NCBI GenBank assembly: GCA_038503065.1
Contig: JBCAMK010000011.1
Location: forward strand, 1,922,001-1,986,000
Reading direction: 5' to 3'
Length of the DNA stretch: 64,000 bases
DNA from: Paragyromitra xinjiangensis
Taxonomy: Eukaryota; Ascomycota; Pezizomycetes; Pezizales; Discinaceae
Both the position numbers and the translations under genes were made by a program. The notes under the pieces are model-generated. The model made no database searches. It was not told the DNA's origin and saw nothing but the letters and a program-made list of their open reading frames with translations. This document shows, piece by piece, positions 1-10,731 of this stretch. Within the stretch, counting starts at the first letter, position 1; the number at the start of each line of letters is the position of its first letter.

Positions 1-22
1 AGCATGGCATAGCCATGGTAAG

Positions 23-137
23 AAAAAACTAAACTGGCGGGGATTTGAACAGCAAAACCAAACTTAATCTCCAGACGTCTCTGGGGGCCAACAGGGAAAA
101 GGGCGGGGCGTTAACCACTATACTACACCACTTTTTT
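23..137 (-). ncRNA. tRNA-related sequence with pol III A and B boxes (decayed tRNA or SINE head)
   Basis: On the minus strand an A-box match (TAGTATAGTGG, about 116-126) is followed by a B-box match (GTTCAAATCC, 41-50) and then a T6 run (23-28) that could stop RNA polymerase III. I could not fold it as a proper tRNA: the T-stem before TTCAAAT does not pair with CCCGC, and no 7-bp acceptor stem forms. The space between boxes is long and holds a small hairpin (CCAGA/TCTGG). A decayed intron-containing tRNA or the head of a tRNA-derived SINE both fit; the window edge hides the context. Confidence 0.4.
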
Positions 138-439
138 CGTGGTTTGTTTCTCAGTTTACCGCTCTTTGAATGGGACGGGAGAAGTCTGGTAAAATAAGGA
201 AAAGGGCAGAAACCTGGGGTTACCCTACTAAACTACGCTCATACATGTAATTGATTTTAAGTAATACATGTACATCACGGGACTCTTAACTAACTTAGCG
301 TGCCGAATAGATGAGTCATCATGAACCAATATACCTTTGCTGTCAAATCCACCCTCCTACTGCTTCCCCCTCCCAAAGCCCCTAGTAGGGTAGATATTTT
401 ATAGGAAATCACTGACGCATACAAAATAGCTAGGTCTGG

Positions 440-503
440 CTCACATATTCTTATAAGGCGAGTATTCTTATAACCTGAGTTCTTGTACGGCGATTGTGCT
501 GTA
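440..503 (-). repeat. Orphan terminus of the TACAGT/AATCGCC MITE family
   Basis: Read on the minus strand, this ends in TACAGCACAATCGCC followed by AGAAC and two TATAAGAATA-like blocks, matching the ends of the elements at 17001-17213 and 38454-38937. I could not find the matching left end, so it is a fragment. Confidence 0.55.
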
Positions 504-1050
504 ATATAGAAACTTTGGCTCTATGGTACCCAGGAGGTTCTGCAGAAAATTTAAAGTACATCATTGGTAGACACAGTTACTATCCCATGGCCTGTAACAC
601 GACTTATAGCAATATTGGAGCGAATTCGGCTGCAATACAACGGGGGGAAGAAAGAAAATACTAGAAATGCAAATTCAATCGGAATAGCCAGAGGAAACCT
701 GTCTCATGCCCAGACTTGTGCTCGGCGCCAAGGTTCGTACCTCACGTCTCTAAGTAAAATACAATAATTATGGAAAAATGGGCTGGGAACGAGACAGAGG
801 AAACAGCGTTTACACCTTATAGAACTTAGTAAGAAAGTGCGCACGAAACTCATGGTGGGAGTTCACGGGTAGAGCAGTGCCACTAAGTCTCTCGAGTTAG
901 TTGCTATATAGACAAATATCATAGCACGTAGAAACATACCCAAACAAATAGCAGAAAGGTATTTTAGTAACAGAGTCAGAGGTGTGGGACATCGGCTAAT
1001 AGCTGCAACATCCCCGCATTTTCATGCCATTCTATCTACCATTCATCCGC

Positions 1051-1126
1051 CTGTCTCATCCCAGCCCCACTGCGCAGCTTGCTGTGTGCCGTCAACCTAT
1101 GGTATGTGGGGATGGGAACGAGCCTA
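1051..1126. mobile_element. Small hairpin MITE (GTCTCGTTCCCA family), with 7-8 bp target duplication
   Basis: The ends are inverted copies of one motif: CTGTCTCATCCCAGCCCC on the left and the reverse complement of GGGGATGGGAACGAGCCTA on the right. The flanks repeat: TCATCCGC at 1043-1050 and TCATCCGT at 1127-1134. Related elements lie at 24609-24748 and 30334-30411. Duplications of 7-8 bp suggest mobilisation by a hAT-type transposase, which is an inference. Confidence 0.65.
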
Positions 1127-2180
1127 TCATCCGTTGTTGCTAGAATCCACTAGCACCCCTTACCGAACACATAAACACCAACTTCACATCCCTAACCCTA
1201 CCTTATACGTAATTATAACGTCAACTAAGCATCTCCATGATACAGATCACAGATCCCTTAACCTAAACTATGATCGATGGTTGGGGTAGTCTAGTCTATA
1301 TCCAAGATGGAGTATCTGGTTCTGCACGGCTTTGATAAAGATAGGGTGACATGGTAGGTCCGAAATGGATCAGGGTCTGTATTCCAGCGGTGAGTGATGT
1401 TATGAACAGTTCTAGTAACATAAATAGATCATGAACGTAACGACGGTGGGGTAACTGCTACTTGGTAACAGTATAGTTAGGAAGTAATCCATCGCGTTAT
1501 CAATTACTCCCTGAACAACCGGTACCCTTCACACTCGGACGGCCTCCTCCCCTTCCATCCACATATCCCGCAACGCTATCTCCGTCATATTCTGCGTCTC
1601 TAACGAGGCTCGAGGGATTGACAAGTGACATACCCCGTCACGATAACCGAGAAAAATGGGTGTTGGAATCCGTAAGATATGAGACCAAGAAAGGGTACTT
1701 GATCACGGAAATAATGATGACGGAAAGCCCAAACCCACTTCTCCGGGATTTCCAAATCGTCTGTTGAAAGGTGTACGTGAAGCATGACTAGAATATGAAG
1801 AGCTGATCCACTCCGCAGTGAGCCCAGCGGTGGGTTGGTATGGGAGTTATTTACTGCTAGTGTTTCTGGTTTCTAGAAACTACGTGTATCTACGAATGGA
1901 GTATAGGAATGGCGAATATAAAGCCAAAGACGGTTTTTAGACTACCTCCCCCCTCCATAACACAGAAGGTAATGCAGTAGCAAGATCACACTACGATAGT
2001 CTAGCACAGTAAACAAGGTCGTCCCGCAACGCAGACCGGGGCCTCCATGCACAGGAACAGCACTCATCTCTATTCCTTTTTTCCTCCTAGAGCCGACTAA
2101 ACAGCAGCTACCCCCAAACCCCCAATCTTCCATCCTCACTAATCCCACACATTTCATCCTCAAACCGTCCATACCACAAG

Positions 2181-3061
2181 ATGCCAAAACCCACCAAACC
2201 CCCCAACGTCGAGGACGTCAACACGACTACCACGTAAGTCCCCCCATCCCCGCACCTACCAAACCTAACAAACCCAGTCCACCCCGCACACGGCCCCGAG
2301 CCACAACCGTCGACCTCTCCCCAATCCCACACGCAACAACCTACCCAGCCGTAACCCTCTACGTAGGCCAGCACCGGCAAAAGCTCCTAATCCCAGCCAC
2401 AACACTAACCAAATCCTCCGCCTGGTTCGCCAAAGCCGTAACAAACTGCTGCACGATATTCCACCTCACAACCGAGGACTCGCAGGACATGAGACTGCTG
2501 ATTGATTTCCTGCAGGACGGACACTACAAGCTACCGAAAGAGGACTCTACGCCTTCGCGGGACTCCCATGGTGTGAGGATGGGCGGATCGTATATTGAGC
2601 TTGCGGCGAAGTTCCCGGAGTGTAGGTTCGGTGTGCATAGGAGACATGTTAAGATGTATCTCCTCGGTGAACGGTTCGATGTTCCCACGCTACGGGATTA
2701 TGCGTTTAGTGCGATTTACGGGTTGTTGGAGGGGGAGGATGTTACGGAGGTTTGGAAGTATGAGGAGTGTGAGGTTTTTGTTGAGGAGAGGTTGCGGATT
2801 GTTATGTTGATTTATAGGACGCCGAGGGCGGATGCGGTGGAGTTGAAGAAGCTGTTTGCGTTTAAGGCGGCGGAGACGTGGAGTGTGTATATGGAGTGTT
2901 TGGAGATTAATAAGGGGTATAAGAGGAGGGTTGGGCTGGTGGAGTTGATGGCTGCTGCGCCGGATTTTATTCATGATGTTTTGGTGCTCCTTGGGGATAG
3001 TCCTGCTACGCTGCGTAAGCTGGGGAAGAAGGGGTTTTTGGATACTGTTGAGCAGGGGTGA
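2181..3061 (+). CDS. BTB/POZ domain protein (one intron, 278 aa)
   Basis: Two exons (2181-2233 and 2278-3061) joined over a 44-nt intron with GTAAGT donor and a CTAAC branch site shortly before CAG; the splice keeps the frame and moves the start upstream of the internal Met at 2489. After a basic, Pro/Thr-rich N-terminus, residues about 43-145 read as a fungal BTB fold: VTLYVGQHRQKLLIPA (strand-helix start), the S-x-W-F helix, a charged loop, a helix 'DMRLLIDFLQDGHY', then 'HVKMYLLGERFDVPTLRDYA' typical of the BTB C-terminal helices. The remaining 130 residues are helical with no recognised domain, as in many fungal BTB proteins. Such proteins are usually substrate adaptors or protein-interaction modules; the partner is unknown. 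Codon use shifts from C/A-ending to G/T-ending codons around 2700. Confidence 0.8.
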
Positions 3062-3828
3062 GTCGAGCTCATGGTATCTTTTGGGGATTGGATCTTCGGG
3101 CTGGTGTGGTCTTGGGGTCTAGCTTGTAAAAACTATATTTTGAGGGTTTCGTATACAAGTTCTGTCCAAGCAGATTACAGTATATATCAGGTCTCCCGTT
3201 GCCAATCTATTTCTTCTAAATAAATATTCTTTATCTGTCACAGACCAACGCATTGAAGCTTGAGGAATCCACGTATTGCCAGCACACCAGACAGCTGGCG
3301 AGCCCGTAATCATAACCCATCACTCGCCACGCGCCACACAACAGAATAGACCATGTCCCCGCAGTCTAGATAACCACCTCACAGCTAACAGGACCATATC
3401 GCATCGAAAAGAATGGTAGGTATGCGATTCGCGATGAATCCTATGTTTGCTTGATCTCTGAATCCTATCTATGACCGCGCGTACGTGTCTACACTTTATA
3501 TCAGTAGATTTCGCTGTCAACCTACCCATGCAGGTACAGCACCCCGCACTCCCATTGGCTTCTGATGCTATATCGCTTTATATGAAACAATACCGCGTCA
3601 ATGTACCCCCTAGATGAGATGGCTCGCGCACAGCCATTAATACAAACCCATTGAACACCCCGCCGACCCCACATGCGGCTCTCGTCGCATCATCGCGCAG
3701 CGGACCAATCGGGGTGAAACGCGCAACAACCAAACGATTTCGATCACGACGGACACCCATCACACCATGATTCCGGTTCTGTACTTATATACCCTTCTAC
3801 CCCACCCCTCTACACCACAACTCGGAAA
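3062..3828. other. Intergenic region, no gene seen
   Basis: It holds a copy of the recurrent motif ATCATAACCCATCACTCG (about 3308-3325) also present at 5288-5305. The rest is C-rich upstream sequence of the small membrane-protein gene. No convincing open frame. Confidence 0.6.
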
Positions 3829-4199
3829 ATGTCGTCGTCGTCGTCTGCTCCTCCTCAGGTCTCGTTCGCAGTACATACTGCACAGTTGTAAGTACTCGCT
3901 CCCAGTCGCGATAAGCTCTGCTGATGGCTAGTAGCTTCAACGCCACTGCCACGGGTTTAGTCCCAGCGTGGCTTACCATCGTCATCCGGTTCATCCTCCT
4001 CACTGCTGCTCTACCGCTATTCACCCTGGTGCTATCCGTCTACATGGTGCACGCAGTGAACTCATGGAAAGACCACAGCTCCGGCGAGGTATACTCCCTC
4101 CCCCCCATCACGATGGTGCTAACATAGATAGATATCGGAGGCCCCGATCCGCTACAACCATATACGCTGGAGCACGCTCCCGCTTCTACCCAAGATTGA
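3829..4199 (+). CDS. Small single-pass membrane protein (predicted, three exons)
   Basis: I do not recognise the family. ATG at 3829 follows GGAAA and opens a Ser-rich start. Intron 1 is 3888-3931 (44 nt, GTAAGT...CTAG) and joins in frame to an exon with a clear hydrophobic helix (about 29 residues, LTIVIRFILL...SVYMV). A second intron begins at 4089 (GTATAC) with a CTAAC branch; two acceptors are possible. Using 4127 gives a 95-aa protein ending at 4199; using 4131 (intron 43 nt, better branch spacing) gives 110 aa ending at 4248 with a basic tail. In the first frame, an open acidic stretch continues after the TGA to a TAG at 4263-4265, so that TGA could be a nonsense mutation. The N-terminal and membrane parts are well supported; the C-terminus is not. 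Confidence 0.5.
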
Positions 4200-5745
4200 G
4201 GCGGTTATGACGTGGAATTGGTATCGCGCGCCGAAGCGGAGGAAATGACTTGCGTGTGCGTGTAGGTGTCATGGAGCTGTGTATGGGGAGTTTGGGAGGG
4301 GGGTTGTGTTTGTTGGGTTCCTTTTGTTGGTGGGGGTTGGGGTGAGGTGGGTGTAGGGTTGGACTGGACTTATTCTTTTTTCTTTTGTGGGTGTGGATGG
4401 GGGGTTATGGGATGGGTTGTACGCGAGGAGATACACAACGGAATGAATTATTATCTACCATCTGAATAGTGCTGAGACTATCCGTAATGCGTAATCCAGC
4501 CACAAGCACACGGCGAACCAACTGTCCGTGAGACAGGAAGCAACTAATCTCTGTGTCTATGCGAGAAAATACCTGTGATACGATCGGTTATTCAATATTA
4601 CAGGGATTAGAACAAGATATGGGCGGATATGGTGAGAAACAGCATCAACAGTTCGAAAACTCCCATAAATGGTTTGATCAACGAAGTGGCGGTGCTATAC
4701 ATCGCCGCCTTAAGTCTTGCTCACCCAATAGGGCATCTCCATTCATTAGAATCCCTGTATCATTGAATACCCGATTGTATCACGAGTAGGACCAAGCGAC
4801 CGTTGAAGCCTGCAGCGAAAAGACGAGCCGAATACAGGTTTGCATCAGACGGATGATCTTACCAGCCATAGAACACACCCGAAGTGTGACAGCCAGTAGT
4901 TCGGCAGATATCGCATTGCGATGTAATCGTTGCATGACAAACACGTGGAGCCATTGATCCATGCGTGAAACGAGCTCCTACTGGTCGGTTCATGATGTGT
5001 CACTCGGGTTTATCACGTCACGACGGAACTACCCGCGCCGTTGGCCAATCATGTTGGATCCGTTACCCGTATGATCTTGGTAGGGCTTCATGCATGGGGA
5101 GCGTTTTCACGCCTCATTATGGAGTCGGATGAACGCTTGGGTCGTAAATGGTGTTAGTGACCTCGGTTTATAGGCTTGAATAGAAGTGTCTTGGGCTGGT
5201 ATTTGTGCTTAATGTGGTAATAGTTATGCGAGGAGAGGAGGTTTCTTTGAAATTGAAAAGACCCTATGACGCTAGCGAGATCTTGGCAATCATAACCCAT
5301 CACTCGCATTAATAGTAGTAATAGTAGTATTTCACTTACGTACAGAAGTAACAGTAATCCACATATTTCCCTTATCCCAGGTTCCATACTCTTCCCTGCA
5401 CTTGCACAGACCCCCAAAACCCGTCGATCGCGAACCGAGGCCCAGCACCTTGGTGTGAATTCTGCACAGACGATCCCGCGGAGTCACCCGTCTGGGCTGA
5501 GTTTACCAACGCCGCATCCCTGCAGACCCGTCTTACTGGCTGAAAACGCAAGATGAAGACGTGTAAACTCGAGATTGAGTTACGGCTTGGCGGGGGGGGA
5601 AGTCCGATATTCGCACCCCATTTTTGATGATGAGATGAAACATGTGTGGGTGGGTGGGTGTATAGTAACCATGATTCCCCCTGGACGGGACATAAGAAGG
5701 GGAGTTATCCCGAGCAGTTGCTCCACCTGCCTAGCTCCCCACGAA
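4200..5745. other. Intergenic region; G/T-rich 3' flank and LINE-tail remnant
   Basis: Positions 4260-4430 are strikingly G/T-rich on the plus strand, mirroring the 3' ends of the neighbouring genes. A (TAC)n-type LINE tail lies at 5288-5345. From about 5400 the strand becomes C-rich again toward the F-box gene. No gene is supported; open frames at 4553-4789 and 5154-5417 show no domain. Confidence 0.55.
5288..5345 (-). repeat. Tad/MGL-like LINE 3' end with imperfect (TAC)n tail
   Basis: On the minus strand the sequence reads GTACGTAAGTGAAATAC, then TAC/ATT repeats, then CGAGTGATGGGTTATGAT. The ACGTAAATGAA-(TAC)n module is the same as at 17614-17716 and 52795-52856. No clear target duplication could be found. 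Confidence 0.5.
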
Positions 5746-7331
5746 ATGGATTCCGCAAACACCCTTCCGGTCGAGATCCTACTCTCGATATTCGAGAACC
5801 TGAGTAAACCCAGTCTGGCATCCATGTCACGGGTATGTACTCGTTGGAACGCCATCGCGCTGCCGATGCTCTACCACACGGTTGACGCTGGAGAGTATAG
5901 CCAGAGCACCGCGGAGCAGCAGGTGTTGGTTCAGAATATCACCTCTGTGACATTCCGGTAGGTACTAGGCACTCTACATTGTGGGACTACGACTAACGAG
6001 GTTAGGAACCTAGAGCTATGCGCGTTGGTCCGACACATCATCTACAGGACGTCCTCCCTCGTGCTGCCAGAGGCTGTCATGGGCCCGTCTACTTACCCGT
6101 GTCTGCGCTCCGTCACGGCGTTGAGTATTGATAGGAGCTGCGATATGGACTCGTATGCGCGGCTGATGCATGCTTGTCCGTTTCGATGGTTGAAGAGGAT
6201 ACACCTGGGATTGCGCTGCGCGGTCGCTGAGGCGGTGTTGCCGAGGGTTTTAGTAGATAGTGTGAAGGGGTGTGGGGATATAATGTTGGAGGAGATACGG
6301 TATAGTCGGTTGAGGACTGTGAGTGAGGTGGCGGCGATGGGTGGTGCGAGGGATGAGTGTGTGGTTGTGGAGGATCAGTTCGGGGGGGTTCCGGTGTCGT
6401 TGGAGTATGCGCATTTGAGAAGCTATTATCAACTCTTTGTATGTCCCCCCCAGTCACCTATTATCAGTTCTGATAGATCTAGACGGAGAACTACATCTTC
6501 TACCTCTCACCCATCACAACACTCAAGACCCTCGACCTCGATTTAGGGATCAGCCCAGACTCATTCATTGACCTCCGTCCCGTCCTCTCAGGGGTGTATT
6601 CCACCATCACCGAGTTCCTCCCCCTCGACGCGACTAAACCCCGCACTCGCGTTCGCGAGAAGATCCGTCGATTACCACATCCCCAGTTTGAAGAACTGGC
6701 AGTCGACGTCGCCGACGAGATCATCCGAAAAACCAGTCATCGAGAAACCGCATACCCGCGGTTCCTCCCGCCAGTGCCTCACTACCACCCGAAGCGGAAC
6801 CAAGCACGCGCGAAGCTGTCCACGCTGTCGACGACCCGGTTTCGTGAGCTGGCGGCGGACGTGCGGGCTGAGCTGGTGAGGTCGTTTCCGAGGATTTCGG
6901 GGAAGGTGGGGGGGGGTTTGTTTCCCCCGCAGGGGGAGTTTAGAACGGTGTATAGTGAGTTTCGGTGTGACGCGGGGTTGGTGGAGAAGGTTAGGGTGAT
7001 GCAGACGGAGCGGAGGAGGGATCGGAGGCTGGTGGGGTATTTGAGGGATGTGATGGTTTATGTGGTGCCGTTGGTTTATGAGAGGTTGGAGGAGGCGGGG
7101 TTGAGGGGGGTGAGGGTGGTTAGGGTGAGGTTGGGGATGGATGGGCCGTGCATTGAGGTTTGTGTGCAGAGGGGGGAGGGGAGGGTGGAGGTTGTGGCGT
7201 TGTTGCCGGATGTGTTGGTTGTGGAGGAGGGGTGGTGGGGGGTGTTTGCGCTTTATGAGGATGGTGAGAGAGTGGGTGCTGGGGTTGGGGAGGTGCGGTT
7301 GGTTGGTGGGAGGTGGGTGTTGGGGTCTTAG
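5746..7331 (+). CDS. F-box protein with two C-terminal Spa2-homology (SHD/GIT) repeats, 497 aa
   Basis: Three exons: 5746-5957, 6006-6438, 6483-7331. Intron 1 is 48 nt (GTAGGT...CTAAC...TTAG) and intron 2 is 44 nt (GTATGT...TCTAG); both joins keep frame, giving 1494 nt. The start is the ATG directly before the F-box, although the frame is open upstream. Residues 7-46 are a clear F-box (LPVEILLSIFENL, CTRWNAIALPMLYHTV). Residues about 80-260 look like irregular leucine-rich sequence (TLKTLDLDLGI). Residues about 270-300 and 322-352 match the Spa2 homology repeat of fungal polarity scaffolds and GIT proteins: REKIRRLPHPQFEELAVDV and ARAKLSTLSTTRFRELAADV. F-box proteins link substrates to the SCF ubiquitin ligase; SHD repeats bind MAPK-kinase and polarity partners in Spa2. 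The combination is unusual. A second gene starting in exon 3 is the main alternative, because base skew resets at that exon. Confidence 0.65.
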
Positions 7332-7583
7332 GGGGAGGGGAGGGGAGGGGGGAGGGGGTGTTATGGTGTTTGGGTTGGAGTTATTAGGGGTGGTCAATGC
7401 TCGATTTTAGATTTTAGAGGTGAGGTTTAAAAGTAGATGATTCAAGCGCAAGGTGAAGTTAGATAAAATCCTGGGGTTGTAGCATCCTATTATTTTAAGA
7501 CTTTAAAATAACTATGTCACCCTATCTACCTCAACTGTTTAGACAACGGTTAGTATATGTTACTAAATAGTGATAATGCCAGC

Positions 7584-7817
7584 AGTACTACGGATGTGGG
7601 GTAAGTCGATGACAGGTAGCGCTGCAAGTAAGAGTCCCCAATCCTCTTCCTTCCAACATCTCCCTGAGACCTGATAAAGATGTTCAGGATCAAGAATGCT
7701 ACGAGCTAAACACCAACCAAGTTAGTTAGTAAAAGTAAATCATAGCGAGCTTGAGTCCCTCGAGAAAAGCGCTTCACCGCTACCTGTCATCAGACTTACC
7801 CCTACACCCGTAGTACT
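7584..7817. mobile_element. MITE, AGTACTACGGGTGTAGGG family, copy 1
   Basis: The left end AGTACTACGGATGTGGGGTA and the reverse complement of the right end (AGTACTACGGGTGTAGGGGT) match over about 40 bp, extending through GATGACAGGTAGCG. Length is 234 bp. Related copies: 8727-8954, 20898-21391 and 30881-31124. Confidence 0.7.
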
Positions 7818-8025
7818 ATAGGTGTCAAAATGGAGCTCTGGTAAAGCGTCTCACTTAACTCGGGTTCTAGGGTTCCTTTTTTGTCTTAACTACATATATC
7901 ATTAGAATATGATAGCACTATGGTGGCAAGGAAGGCAGTATTTTCGCCAGAAGGATACTGATACCGTAGTCTAACAAGTCTCTGAAAAATTAAATATTGT
8001 GAGAAGTAGCGTAGGAATGCGATCG

Positions 8026-8145
8026 GACTATCATATCCTCGATAAAACGATGTTGCCGAGCCAATGGCATTGTAGTGATAGTCGTGTAGGACTATCGTAT
8101 TCTCAACAATGCAATATTGCTGAGTCAACCATAGTACAACGATGG
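8026..8145. repeat. Two-unit diverged tandem repeat (about 64 bp)
   Basis: The unit starts GGACTATCATATCCTC and recurs as GGACTATCGTATTCTC, each followed by a similar ACGATG...GCCAATGGCAT / ATATTGCTGAGTC stretch. It lies between two MITEs and has no coding potential. Confidence 0.4.
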
Positions 8146-8726
8146 TGATGAGAAATTGCTAACACTACCACATTAGGCGAAATTTGCATTAAGCAATGAA
8201 TACTAATTTTTTCAAATGCGGTATTTTTTGGAAGGTAGATTTAAGTCGGTCATGTGAGAACAATATTATATTTTGAACACGGCAGTAGGTCTATGGTAGG
8301 AATTCCACCCCCTTTTCTGGCACTGTACCTGCGTATGTTGAAGGCCCGCCACACCCGTGCCGGAGCTGAGGTTCTGGATCCTTGTGGCGGGCTCTGACTG
8401 CCCTTATTATTTAGTGCTGTGAGGTGGTTGGATTTACTTAACGAATTATCTATCTGCCTATCTATGTTGTAATATTTGGGCACGTAGGGAGGAATAGAAG
8501 GCTCGATTGCTTGCTTGCTAGGGGGCATATGGCCCTATCTAAATAGCTCCCTTGGGTGCCTGTCTCTCAATCGTTTCCGACTCCGAAGCCACGCCTGAGA
8601 GGTCACCCGTATTAGGAAGCATCTCCAACAATCTATTTAGTGCTGTGCTGGATGCGTGTATGAGGTGTCGATCAATCAATCAATATTTAGTACTGTGTAG
8701 TTGAGTGCGAGTGATGGCCCATGACC

Positions 8727-8954
8727 AGTATACTAGGGTGCAGGGTAAGTCTAGCGAATACGGTGGTGCGACAACATGTCAATTTTTCTGTGCCAGTTCA
8801 CATAAATTCTTTGAGGCCGGTGGAAATACCTAATCAATTTGGAATACTCTAGATAATGTGGACTTAAGTTGCTTGGTAAAACTAGGACAATTCAGAAAGC
8901 TGAGTCTCTCGAGCAGAGCGCTGCACCGCCACCTGTACCCTACACCCTAGTACT
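8727..8954. mobile_element. MITE, AGTACTACGGGTGTAGGG family, copy 2
   Basis: The left end AGTATACTAGGGTGCAGGGT matches the reverse complement of the right end (AGTACTAGGGTGTAGGGTAC). The right arm also shares GGTGCAGCGCTCTGCTCGAG with copy 1. Its right end abuts the ATTTAG target duplication of the 7.25-kb transposon. Confidence 0.65.
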
Positions 8955-8960
8955 ATTTAG
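8955..8960. repeat. Left target-site duplication ATTTAG
   Basis: ATTTAG directly precedes the TACGGC terminus and is repeated at 16212-16217 directly after the opposite terminus. Confidence 0.85.
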
Positions 8961-9027
8961 TACGGCAGCTCATAGCTACCAAAGTCCGATCTGGAGTTTT
9001 GGCTGTAGCGGCTCAGTGTAGTTCCGT
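8961..9027. repeat. Left terminal inverted repeat of the 7.25-kb transposon
   Basis: Begins TAC and matches the reverse complement of 16144-16211. Conserved blocks are GCTCATAGCTACCAAAGTCC, TTTGGCTGTAGCG and a terminal CCG. Confidence 0.85.
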
Positions 9028-9299
9028 AACCGAGGATACAAGAATATATTTTCGCTTTACTAGGTATTATATGGACTTAATCAATTGTATTCTAAAGAGA
9101 AATATTATTATGGGGTTCAAACATTTTACTGGTCATGCTGAAGACCTCCAGTAGCGAGGTGGAGATAGGACTTTTGCTGTTAGCGATGCCAAAACCTCGT
9201 CCCCGCAACCACTCACGCAACCACTTCCCCGCAACCACTCCCACTTCCCTCGCGCAACCACCACCTACACAACCACCACCTACCTACCTACTTACTATA

Positions 9300-10731
9300 A
9301 TGCCCGAAGGTATCACCTATTACGACATGCAACGCATGATAGCTGCTCAAGTCCCTGCAGGCATCTATACCCTAGATGTTCATGAACAATGGTTCTGAGC
9401 CAACACCAGCAAAATTCCAACCCTCCGAGATGGAGAAGTCCTGGAGGAATATGCCTATGACAAGAAGGAGTTTTTTTTCCAGGGTTCTAATGTTCAATAC
9501 TATGGTAAAGCAATGGGAATTCCTCTCATTGATGGGATCTGGTTGAGAGTACATTTCCTCCTGCACGGTCATGGTTTACCATGTACCAGATATGAGTACG
9601 ATACCATTATCAAAGCTTGGAAAGAAGAGGATGATTCTAGTAAGCATACATATATACTTGCTGCAATTGTAGGCCCTGAGATGTGTGTTATTTTGGTGGA
9701 TAGGTGCGTACTTCTTTTCCCTTGTGTCCCTTCTCTATTCTACTATATACTAACAAATTACTAGAAATAAACTCACAACCATTACTCCTATTTTTACTTG
9801 AACCAATGTCTGGTACGATACCTCTCTGGCACCATGCCCAATTCAACATCCCGATGCCTTTGAAAAGAACCTACTTTCCTCTTTACCCTCTCTTACCAAG
9901 CGTACTGGTGGGATATATAAAGAGATGACAGATTCTTCAAAAAATACACTGTGGAATGGCATCGGAACCAGCCATGCAGTGGAAATTCTCCATCGAGCCT
10001 TTATACACCCTGAGCATCATACCAAGGATGTTTTTGGTAATTCCCAGCTCAGAAAAAGCCTTCTTTCAGCCATTCGGTCCTTTTTTGAGATTGCAAAATC
10101 TTCAGAATACTGTCAAAGAGTTCCTGCTGGCTCTACCTCCAATCGAGCCTTTGATTTTTCAGAGGCAGTTACTCGTTACATCAACTCCCAGTTCACCAAA
10201 GCCTACCGAAAGCCTCATACATTACTTTCTCTTCCAGATTATAACAAACTCCAAAAAGCTGGCTTGTTGGCACCAGATATGGAGCCATTGGAGGAAGGAT
10301 GGGAGGAAGACATGATAACGAGTACTGGAAATATGAAGAGAAAAAAGGTCCCCATTTATACCATACAGTTAAGGAGCAAGAAAAGGGAAGAGATGGATCC
10401 AGACTTGGACAGCAATGACATTAAAAACAAAGGCAAAGCCAAGTATACTTATACTTGTATTTTTCCTCAGTTTGGAGCAAAAAATGGTAGGATTCTTTCA
10501 CAAGAAGAGGCTGAAAAGAAACAAGTTTTTTTGAACACGGATGGTAATAGGGCTGAGATTGGCATTGGAAGTTTCATGGATACGATTAAGGAAATTAAGT
10601 TAAGGAAGGAGTTAACTATAGCATCAAGTCATGTTGTGTCCATTCAAACAGGGAAACGGGGCAGGCCAAGGGTCAGAAAAGTAAGTAAGTTGGATGTAAG
10701 GGAGGAAAACAAACGAGCAAAGTCTAGTTAA
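9300..10731 (+). pseudogene. Transposon accessory gene A, broken by two in-frame TGA codons
   Basis: I do not recognise the product. The frame opens at ATG 9300 (MPEGITYYDMQRMIAAQV) and can be followed to 10731 through one intron, 9704-9764 (GTGCGT...CTAAC...CTAG, 61 nt), which joins in frame. Two in-frame TGA codons, at 9396-9398 and 9799-9801, interrupt it; flanking residues on both sides read as protein, so these look like single C-to-T or G-to-A changes rather than missed introns. Without them the product would have about 456 codons. The C-terminal 270 codons (9925-10731) are open, charged and lysine-rich, with a basic end (GKRGRPRVRK, an AT-hook-like core) that suggests DNA binding. It is read divergently from the transposase, and likely supports transposition. 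Confidence 0.65.

Larger units (their letters stand above)
138..2180. other. Intergenic stretch with MITE remnants
   Basis: I see no convincing gene here. Short open frames at 984-1289 and 1600-1785 lack any recognisable motif. The stretch holds one complete small hairpin element (1051-1126) and one orphan terminus of a TACAGT-type MITE (440-503). The last 200 bases become strongly C/A-rich and form the 5' flank of the BTB gene. Confidence 0.6.
7332..8960. other. Intergenic region filled with MITEs and short tandem repeats
   Basis: It contains two related inverted-repeat elements (7584-7817 and 8727-8954), a two-unit tandem repeat (8026-8145) and three copies of TTTAGTRCTGTG (about 8409, 8637 and 8687). 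No gene is supported. The region ends at the 6-bp target duplication of the large transposon. Confidence 0.6.

Noticed and set aside
6672..7397. Long minus-strand frame of 241 aa (Pro/His-rich)
   Set aside because: It is antisense to the G/T-rich exon 3 of the F-box/SHD gene; the composition explains the open frame.
9378..9409. Micro-intron that would remove the first TGA of transposon gene A
   Set aside because: Only 32 nt with a poor donor, shorter than every other intron in the window.
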